Source: DASQUK01 sp963717085 (GTDB taxonomy: Bacteria; Actinomycetota; Acidimicrobiia; Acidimicrobiales; VFJN01). From it: 64,000 nt of DNA. The stretch's first letter is position 1. Every line of letters begins with the position of its first letter. Of this stretch, positions 43,210 to 49,476 are shown piece by piece. The translations under genes and the position numbers were made by a program. The stretch spans positions 21,477-85,476 of the forward strand of contig CAVQVM010000012.1 in assembly GCA_963717085.1 (NCBI GenBank), written 5' to 3'. The notes below the pieces were generated by a model that was given only the letters and a program-made list of their open reading frames with translations, was not told where the DNA came from and searched no databases.

Positions 43210-43404
43210 CCCGAGCACCCACTTCGCGGTCACGCGCCGTGGGTGCCCGGGACGAAGGCGGCCGTGTCACGCGCGGTCGTGAGGGATGGTCGCTTGGCGG
43301 GTGACCAACCCTCGCGGGCGGGCCGTGCGGACACGGCCGTCTCATCGAATGGCGGCCGGTGTCCCTCCCCTGGCACCGGCCGCCTGCCAGTAGGCCCGCG
43401 AGGG
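43210..43404. ncRNA. Strongly folding intergenic element with a three-way junction
   Basis: The 297-bp gap between the chelatase-like gene and the BTAD regulator contains no gene but many perfect stems. These are 43210-43222 with 43239-43251 (12 of 13 bp); an outer stem 43309-43319 with 43394-43404 (11 bp, perfect) enclosing 43321-43327 with 43332-43338 (7 bp, 4-base loop) and 43351-43361 with 43374-43384 (11 bp, perfect). The outer stem competes with 43281-43291 with 43304-43313, which gives two alternative folds. Strand is undetermined: on minus it would be the leader of the regulator or 3' end of the cobalamin operon. No known riboswitch motif recognised. Confidence 0.45.
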
Positions 43405-43419
43405 CCTGTTCGTGCGGTA

Positions 43420-44841
43420 CTAGCTCCCCTGGGCGGCTGGTTCGTCGGTGCCCGTCGACGGCGGGGGTTTCGCGGCGGCCTCGTCGACGCCGGCAAGTGG
43501 CTCGCTGCTGGCCGCTGGCCGCGCCGCGGGCCCGCCCGGGTTGGCCACAGGCCCTGCGGCCTCGGTGTGCCGTCCCGCCCGGTGATCGGCGTCACCCTCC
43601 TCTCGGGCGACCTCGGCCCGCTCGGATTCCGCCTCCTCGCCGCGTTCGATGTCGGGCTTGCTCTCCTCGCCGCCTTCGCGCCCGTCGCCGGCCGCGCGGT
43701 CGTCGACGGGCCGCTGTTCGTCCGCGGGCTCGTTGTCGGCCATGACGTCTGCGGGCTCGCCCTCCTCCGCGGTCTCGCGCTCCTGGCCGACCCCGGCGTT
43801 GCCGGGATCGCCCGGGGTGCCTGGCGCGGTGGCGGTGGTCGTGGGCTGGTCCTCGTCGGCGCTCGGTTCGGCGGCGGGGGCACCACCTCCGCCGCCCGCG
43901 CCGTTGCCGACGGCCACGAATGCATGGCGTGCGGCATCCAGGGCCCGCTCGAGCTCGCCCGGTGCGAGGGCAGGTGGGTGGAAGGGACGGCGTCGCCGCC
44001 TGTGGCCCAGCGCCAGCGGCGCCACCCGCTCGACGTCGGCCTCAGTGGTGATCGAGCGTCCCTCCCAGCCGGCAAAGGCGGAAGCGGCCCGGCACAGCAC
44101 CAGGTCGCCGCGCAGGCCCTCGGCACCCAGGCCGGCGGCCAAGTGGCAGGCGAAGTCCACCACCGCCGTTGGCAGGTCCGCGGGCATGGCGGCAGCGAGC
44201 CGGGCCCGCAGCACGATGTCACCCTCGTGGCCGTCGACGAGGCCACCCGAGTCGTGGGTCAACCGGCGGCGGACCACCTCGGCCCGCAATGCCGGGTCGT
44301 CAGGCGTCGTCACGTCCACCAGCAGACCGAACCGGTCGAGGAGCTGCGGGCGGAGCTCGCCGGCGTCGGGGTCCATGGACGCCACGAGTACGAACCGAGC
44401 CGGGTGCTCGTGCCAGATGCCGCTGCGCTCGACCCGGTTGATGCCCGAGGTCGCCACGCTGAGCAGCACCTCGACGAGGTGGTCGGGGAGCAGGTTGACG
44501 GCCGAGAGATGGAGGACCCCGCCGTGCGCCGCCGCCAGCAGGCCGGCGCGGAACTGCGTCTCCCGGTCGGTCGGCCCGGATGTGGTGCCGATCGAGCCGA
44601 GGATCCGATCCTCGGTCACCCCGAGCGACACGTCGACGAACCGGGCCGACCCCGGGAGCAGGCCCGCGAGACCCCGCGCCAGCGTCGAACGGGCCGATCC
44701 CTTGTCGCCTCGCAGCAGCACCCCGCCGATGGCCGGATCGATGGCCGCCAGCAGCAGCGCCAGCTGCGCGTCCGGTTGGGCCATGACGGCGCAGAAGGGG
44801 AATCGCCGTGCCGGATCCGCTCGCCGTGCGTCGCCGATCAT
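43420..44841 (-). CDS. Mg/Co-chelatase-like ATPase lacking the vWA domain
   Basis: A 473-residue protein. Residues about 5-330 match the ChlI/BchD AAA+ module: FPFCAVMAQPDAQLALLLAAIDPAIGGVLLRGDKG, AAHGGVLHLSAVNLLPDHLVEVLLSVATSG, HPARFVLVASMDPDAGELRPQLLDRFGL. The Walker A position reads GDKGSARST, with Arg in place of the catalytic Lys. The acidic, Pro/Glu-rich linker that precedes the vWA domain in BchD follows (about 340-473), but the protein ends there. It lies 59 bp after cobQ on the same strand, so cobalt chelation in B12 synthesis is the likely context. GTG at 44844 and ATG at 44841 both follow GGGAGGAG. Confidence 0.75.
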   Translation of the reverse strand: MIGDARRADPARRFPFCAVMAQPDAQLALLLAAIDPAIGGVLLRGDKGSARSTLARGLAGLLPGSARFVDVSLGVTEDRILGSIGTTSGPTDRETQFRAGLLAAAHGGVLHLSAVNLLPDHLVEVLLSVATSGINRVERSGIWHEHPARFVLVASMDPDAGELRPQLLDRFGLLVDVTTPDDPALRAEVVRRRLTHDSGGLVDGHEGDIVLRARLAAAMPADLPTAVVDFACHLAAGLGAEGLRGDLVLCRAASAFAGWEGRSITTEADVERVAPLALGHRRRRRPFHPPALAPGELERALDAARHAFVAVGNGAGGGGGAPAAEPSADEDQPTTTATAPGTPGDPGNAGVGQERETAEEGEPADVMADNEPADEQRPVDDRAAGDGREGGEESKPDIERGEEAESERAEVAREEGDADHRAGRHTEAAGPVANPGGPAARPAASSEPLAGVDEAAAKPPPSTGTDEPAAQGS

Positions 44842-44900
44842 CACCCCAACTCCTCCCAGCCTGCCTGCTCGCTTACTTAGCAGGTGGGAGGGCGTCGTGC

Positions 44901-46418
44901 TCAGGGAAGTCCCGTCCCTGCCTCCTCGATGAGGCCGCCGAGGCGATCGAGGTCGACGTGCGCCTCGATGGCGGCGGCGATGCGGTCGAACCGCTCGAAC
45001 CGCGCCTCCGCGAATCGCGCGGTGCCCGGACGCCACCGCTTGCCCGACCGATCGGCGACCCAGCGCAGCACCGCGGCCCGGAAGCCGTCGTCCTCCAGCA
45101 GGCCGTGCAGCGTCGTGCCGCACACGCCGCCGGCATGCCAGCCGAGCACGTCGCCGTCGTCGGCCACCAGCCAGGCGGCCGCGCCGCCGTGCGGTCCCAC
45201 ACGCCCGTGGTGGATGCGGTAGCCGGAAACCCGCTGCCCGGCACCCGGTCCCGCCACCGCCAGCCCCTCGGGCCGGTCCAGCACTTTGTCGCCATCGAAC
45301 CGCGTCGCGAGGGGTAGCCAGCCCAGACCGGCGTCGGTGCCGGCGGGGCCTTCGACGCCACCGGGATCGTCGATCCTGCCGCCCAGCATCTGCACGCCGG
45401 CACACACCGCCAAGACCGCGGTGCCGCCGCCGGCGGCGCGTGTCACGGCGTCGGCAAGTCCCGTTGATCGGAACCAGGCGAGGTCGCCGCGGGTGTCCTT
45501 CGACCCGGGCAGCACGACCAGGTCGGGCCGGCCCAGATCGGCCGGCGACCGCATCCAGCGGACGGCGACCTGGGGCTCCAGCCGCAGGGGATCGAGGTCG
45601 CCCGCGTTCGACACCCGCGGCCACCGGATCGCCGCCACGTCGAGCATGTCGGCATCGACGCACGCTCCGGACGTCGGGTCGCCCGCCGCTAACCGGTCGA
45701 GGGTGAGGGAGTCCTCGGCGTCGAGGTCGGCGCCGGGGATGTGCGGGATCACGCCGAGGGTGGGAACGCCGCAGCGCCGCTCGAGGTCGCCACAGGCGTC
45801 ACCGAGGAGAGCGGGGTCCCCGCGCAGCCGGTTGATGACGAAGCCACGCACCAGCCTCCGCAGGTGCGGGGGCAGCAGCTCGACGGTGCCGTGGAGCGCG
45901 GCGAACACCCCGCCGCGATCGATGTCGCCGACGACGATGGCCGGCAACCCGGCGGCGTCGGCCAGGGGCAGGTTGACGATGTCCCGGTCCAGCAGGTTTA
46001 TCTCGGCCGGGCTGCCGGCCCCCTCGCAGATCACGACGTCGTAGCGGGATCGCAGGTCGGCGAGCGCCTCCAGTACCACCGGCATGAGGTGCCGCTTCGA
46101 CCCGTGGTAGTCGCGCGCGGACTGCACGCCGATCGGCCGGCCCATCACGATCACCTGGCTGGCACGCTCGCCCATGGGCTTCAGCAGCACGGGGTTCATG
46201 GCCGCCTCGGGTTCCACGCCGGCGGCCAGCGCCTGCACCCACTGGGCATGCCCGATCTCGGCGCCGCCGGCCGTGACGGCGGCGTTTAGCGCCATGTTCT
46301 GCGCCTTGAAGGGCGCGACCTTCACGCCGCGGCCGGCGAGCAACCGGCACAACCCGGCCACCAGGAACGACTTGCCGGCGTCGCTGCCGGTCCCGCACAC
46401 CAGCAATCCGCCCCTCAC
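44901..46418 (-). CDS. cobQ: Cobyric acid synthase CobQ
   Basis: A 505-residue glutamine-dependent amidotransferase. Its N-terminal P-loop-like synthetase domain has GTGSDAGKSFL and FKAQNMALNAAVTAGGAEIGHAQWVQALAA, then MNPVLLKPMGERASQVIVMG and GAGSPAEINLLDRDIVN. The C-terminal glutaminase has the nucleophilic Cys in VLAVCAGVQMLGG and a catalytic His in SGYRIHHGRVG. CobQ amidates four side chains of adenosylcobyrinic diamide in B12 synthesis. GTG start; divergent from cobO with a gap of 29 bp. Confidence 0.96.
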   Translation of the reverse strand: MRGGLLVCGTGSDAGKSFLVAGLCRLLAGRGVKVAPFKAQNMALNAAVTAGGAEIGHAQWVQALAAGVEPEAAMNPVLLKPMGERASQVIVMGRPIGVQSARDYHGSKRHLMPVVLEALADLRSRYDVVICEGAGSPAEINLLDRDIVNLPLADAAGLPAIVVGDIDRGGVFAALHGTVELLPPHLRRLVRGFVINRLRGDPALLGDACGDLERRCGVPTLGVIPHIPGADLDAEDSLTLDRLAAGDPTSGACVDADMLDVAAIRWPRVSNAGDLDPLRLEPQVAVRWMRSPADLGRPDLVVLPGSKDTRGDLAWFRSTGLADAVTRAAGGGTAVLAVCAGVQMLGGRIDDPGGVEGPAGTDAGLGWLPLATRFDGDKVLDRPEGLAVAGPGAGQRVSGYRIHHGRVGPHGGAAAWLVADDGDVLGWHAGGVCGTTLHGLLEDDGFRAAVLRWVADRSGKRWRPGTARFAEARFERFDRIAAAIEAHVDLDRLGGLIEEAGTGLP

Positions 46419-46447
46419 GTCCGAACCGTCCCCCTAGTCTCCGCGTC

Positions 46448-46972
46448 ATGGCCCGCGCGCAGTCGATCGTCCTCGTCAACACCGGTCACGGAAAGGGGAA
46501 GTCCTCGGCCGCCTTCGGTGTGATGGTCCGGGGCTGGGCCCGGGGTTGGCGGGTCGGGGTGGTGCAGTTCGTCAAGGGCGGCAAGTGGAAGACCGGCGAG
46601 CGGAAGCTCGCCGACCAGCTCGGCATCGAGTGGCACACGCTGGGCGATGGGTTCACGTGGGAGTCGACAGACCTCGAACGCACCGCCGAGCTGGGCCGTG
46701 AGGCGTGGAAGGTGGCGGCCGACATGCTGACGTCGGGGGACTACGACCTGCTCGTCCTCGACGAGATCACGTACCCGATGAACTTCGGCTGGATCGACAC
46801 GTCGGAGGTCGCCGAGACGGTGCGGAGCCGCGCACCCCGCACCAGCGTGGTGGCCACGGGACGGGATGCGCCCGACGAGCTGGTCGCGGTGGCCGACACC
46901 GTGACCGAGATGCGCAAGGTGAAGCACGCCTATGACGCAGGGGTCTCGGCACTCAAGGGCATCGAGTTCTGA
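46448..46972 (+). CDS. cobO: Cob(I)yrinic acid a,c-diamide adenosyltransferase
   Basis: A 174-residue P-loop enzyme. Walker A is GHGKGKSS, and the active-site region has VVQFVKGGKWKTGE, GDYDLLVLDEITYPMNFGWID (Walker B) and VVATGRDAPDELVAVADTVTEM. It transfers the adenosyl group of ATP to the corrinoid cobalt. Divergent from cobQ with a 29-bp gap, so the two share control; no room for a cobalamin riboswitch is seen between them. Confidence 0.96.
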   Translation: MARAQSIVLVNTGHGKGKSSAAFGVMVRGWARGWRVGVVQFVKGGKWKTGERKLADQLGIEWHTLGDGFTWESTDLERTAELGREAWKVAADMLTSGDYDLLVLDEITYPMNFGWIDTSEVAETVRSRAPRTSVVATGRDAPDELVAVADTVTEMRKVKHAYDAGVSALKGIEF

Positions 46973-46996
46973 ATCCCCCGGGGCGCGCCGCTACCG

Positions 46997-47443
46997 TCAC
47001 GTGCGGCCCGAGGAGAGGTAGTCGTGCAGCGTGCCGGCTTCGGTCTCGAGCTCGCCGATGCGAGACTTGACGACGTCGCCAATGCTCACGATGCCGGTGA
47101 GGGTCCCGTCGTCGACCACGGGCACGTGGCGGACGCGCCGGTCGGTCATGACCCGCATGAGGTCGTTGACCGATGACCGCGACCCGCACGTCGCCACCTC
47201 CTCCGTCATGAGCTCGGACACCTGCCGCTCCAGGATCGACGTGTGACCGATCGTCTCCTCGGCGAGTGCCCGGACGATGTCGCGCTCCGACACGATGCCG
47301 GCGATGCGCGACTCGTCGTCCACCACGACCAGCGCCCCGACGTTGTGCTCCTGAAGCAGCGCCACGGCCTCGGCGACCGAGGCGTCGGGGCCGATCGTGG
47401 CCACGTCGTGACCCTTGCCGTAGAGGATGTGCTCGATCAGCAC
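46997..47443 (-). CDS. CBS domain pair protein
   Basis: A 148-residue tandem CBS protein: VAEAVALLQEHNVGALVVVDDESRIAGIVSERDIVRAL in the first CBS and SVNDLMRVMTDRRVRHVPVVDDGTLTGIVSIGDVVKS in the second. Such stand-alone pairs (Bateman modules) bind adenosyl ligands as sensors, and the family is similar to Hrp1 of mycobacteria. GTG at 47443 with an excellent AAGGAGGT site 6 bp upstream was chosen. Confidence 0.92.
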   Translation of the reverse strand: MLIEHILYGKGHDVATIGPDASVAEAVALLQEHNVGALVVVDDESRIAGIVSERDIVRALAEETIGHTSILERQVSELMTEEVATCGSRSSVNDLMRVMTDRRVRHVPVVDDGTLTGIVSIGDVVKSRIGELETEAGTLHDYLSSGRT

Positions 47444-47515
47444 GGGACCACCTCCTTGCCTCGGTCCAACTTTTCCATACCCACCGCGCGTTGTCGCCCA
47501 CAGGATGATGTCGAT

Positions 47516-47578
47516 ATGCCCTCTGACACGCCGATCGCCCCCATCGATGTCGACCGGGCCCGGGCGGACACCCCGGGC
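47516..47578 (+). pseudogene. Possible N-terminal stub of a class V aminotransferase
   Basis: After ATG at 47516, the codons read MPSDTPIAPIDVDRARADTPG, resembling the opening of class V aminotransferases (isopenicillin-N epimerase-like; DxxRARxxTPG). The next residues do not continue with the expected HLNNAGAAL; the sequence becomes unlike a protein. It may be a deletion stub. Short, by-eye similarity only. Confidence 0.3.
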
Positions 47579-47681
47579 CAGTGGAGAGCGCTGGCGGGTA
47601 CGGCGGCTGTGGGCGCCTCGGCTACGGGGCGTCAGCCTGCGGAGCCGGCTCGGGCCCTGGGTCCGCCGGAGTCGTCGGACT

Positions 47682-47846
47682 GTGAGCGAGGTGGTCGATG
47701 TCGACGCCGCCATGGGGTTGTTGCGAGCGGGCCGCGACCATGCCGCCGACGTGGCCAATGCCCTCGCCCACGGAAACCCCTTGCCGAGCGGGGAGGTGGA
47801 GTCCCGACCACCACCCATCGATGGCGCGACCAGCGCCTCGCCCTGA
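47682..47846 (+). CDS. Possible small protein of unknown function
   Basis: A 54-residue frame with GTG start at 47682 (SEVVDVDAAMGLLRAGRDHAADVANALAHGNPLPSGEVE) has a protein-like composition and is followed by the Nudix gene 14 bp later. No recognisable domain or strong ribosome site. It may be a leftover of the region or a real small gene. The rest of 47444-47859 shows no other coding. Confidence 0.3.
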   Translation: MSEVVDVDAAMGLLRAGRDHAADVANALAHGNPLPSGEVESRPPPIDGATSASP

Positions 47847-47859
47847 CATCCTGCTGGGG

Positions 47860-48540
47860 ATGAAGGACGTCCTCACCGGCACCGGCGACACGCCGGTCGT
47901 CGACGCCGCCACCGTGGTCCTCGTCCGTGACGGCGAGGGTGGGCTCGAGTGCCTCATGCTGCGCAAGACCAAGGGCCAGGCGTTCGGCGGGCTCTGGGTG
48001 TTCCCGGGCGGCCGCGTCGAGTCGGGCGACGGTGACGGGTTCGAGGGAGTGCGGCGTGCGGCCGTGCGGGAGGCGCAGGAGGAGACCGGCCTGCTGCTCG
48101 ACGCCACGGATCTGTTGCCCTTCGCCCACTGGTTCCCGCCGCCCGAGGCGCCCCGACGGTTCGCCACTTGGTTCTTCCTGGCCGCACTGCCCGCTGGGGC
48201 CGCCGAGGTGATCGTCGACGGCGGCGAGATCGGGGACCACGTCTGGACCACCCCCGCAGCCGCCCTCGAGCGCCACCGGTCCGGCGAGATCAAGATGGTC
48301 CCGCCCACCTGGGTGACGCTCCATCGTCTCGTCGGCCTGCCCGACACGGCGGCCGCCCTGGCCGACGCCGGCGGCCGCGACCTGGAACGGTTCAGCACTC
48401 ACATGGTCGACGCCGACGGCGTCCTCGTCGCCGTCTGGGCCCCGGACGCCGCCTACGAGTCGGGTGACCTCGCCGCGCCCGGTCCCCGCCACCGCCTGGT
48501 CATGGACGACGCCGGCTGGCGCTACCAGCGCTCGGACTGA
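47860..48540 (+). CDS. Nudix hydrolase (NUDT19-like)
   Basis: A 226-residue Nudix protein. The Nudix helix is FPGGRVESGDGD...VREAQEETGLLL (REAQEETG). It also shows MLRKTKGQAFGGLWVFPGG and the long HWFPPPEAPRRFATWFFLAALP stretch of the NUDT19/acyl-CoA-type Nudix hydrolases. These act on CoA esters or related substrates. The ATG at 47860 was chosen because the domain begins there. Confidence 0.88.
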   Translation: MKDVLTGTGDTPVVDAATVVLVRDGEGGLECLMLRKTKGQAFGGLWVFPGGRVESGDGDGFEGVRRAAVREAQEETGLLLDATDLLPFAHWFPPPEAPRRFATWFFLAALPAGAAEVIVDGGEIGDHVWTTPAAALERHRSGEIKMVPPTWVTLHRLVGLPDTAAALADAGGRDLERFSTHMVDADGVLVAVWAPDAAYESGDLAAPGPRHRLVMDDAGWRYQRSD

Positions 48541-48621
48541 CCCGCCGGCCTGCACCGGCCCCCCGCTCCCCGAGCGCCCCGGGGGCGGAATCAGGCGGAT
48601 CGGGTGCCAGCATGGTGGGTC

Positions 48622-49392
48622 ATGGACGACGACGACGTGACCACGGATGCGCGCCCCTGGTCCGCCGTTGCTGCCGAGAACGGCGACCGAGCTCGGGATG
48701 CCGACGACGATGACGCCGACACCGATGCCGACCTCGCCCGCCGGCTGGGGTGGGCCAAGCAGGCGATCCTGGCTGCGGCTCTGGTGTTCCTCGGCATCGC
48801 CATTGGGGTGGTCGTCGCCCGCGACCGGCCCCCCGGCGGGGGATCGGTCGACGTCGGCTTCCTCCAGGACATGCTCACGCACCACGACCAGGCCCTGGGT
48901 GTGGCGACGCTGGTGGTCGCCAACGGCGAGGATCCGACCGTGCGCAGCTACGCACGGGAGATCCTCGTGTTCCAGGGCTACGAGATCGGCCTCATGACCC
49001 AGATGCTCGACGACTGGGGCTATGCGCTGAGCGACCGGTCGGACGAGGCCATGGCCTGGATGGACATGCCGGTGCCGGTCGAGCAGATGCCCGGCCTGCT
49101 AACCGACGAGCAGCTGGACCAGCTGCGGGACGCCCGCGGTGCCGAGCTCGACGCTCTGTTCCTGGACCTCATGGCCGAGCACCACCGGGGCGGGCTGCAC
49201 ATGGCCGAGTACGCGTTCGCCAACGCCGGCGACGGGGACGTCCAAGAGCTGGCGGCCCGCATCGCCCGCAATCAGGCCGGCGAGATCAACGAGTACGGGG
49301 CCCTGGCAGAGCGCAACGGCTATGGCATCGACATCGAACCTGCGAGCGTCCCGGCCGACGTCGGTGCGGCGGGCGAGACCGGCGGCGACTGA
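48622..49392 (+). CDS. DUF305 family membrane-anchored protein
   Basis: A 256-residue protein with one transmembrane helix (about 53-72) after an acidic cytoplasmic head, followed by a DUF305 ferritin-like helical domain. The domain carries paired His/Met motifs (VGFLQDMLTHHDQALGVATLV and LDLMAEHHRGGLHMAEYA). The HH-D and EHHRGGLHM groups suggest metal (copper) binding. Function not known. GTG in-frame 18 bp upstream is an alternative start. Confidence 0.85.
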   Translation: MDDDDVTTDARPWSAVAAENGDRARDADDDDADTDADLARRLGWAKQAILAAALVFLGIAIGVVVARDRPPGGGSVDVGFLQDMLTHHDQALGVATLVVANGEDPTVRSYAREILVFQGYEIGLMTQMLDDWGYALSDRSDEAMAWMDMPVPVEQMPGLLTDEQLDQLRDARGAELDALFLDLMAEHHRGGLHMAEYAFANAGDGDVQELAARIARNQAGEINEYGALAERNGYGIDIEPASVPADVGAAGETGGD

Positions 49393-49476
49393 CCCTGACG
49401 TCACTGGATGTAGCTGCACGGCGAGCAGAACGCGATCTCTCCCTGGCTGTCACAGGGGCTGCCTAGCCTGGCCCGC

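Noticed and set aside
43145..43345. A missing vWA domain continuing downstream of the chelatase in another frame
   Set aside because: The frames in this region have no vWA MIDAS (DxSxS) or other conserved segment, and the DNA is dominated by hairpins.
46419..46447. A cobalamin riboswitch between cobQ and cobO
   Set aside because: Only 29 bp separate the divergent starts, far too short for the element, and no B12-box-like sequence was seen.
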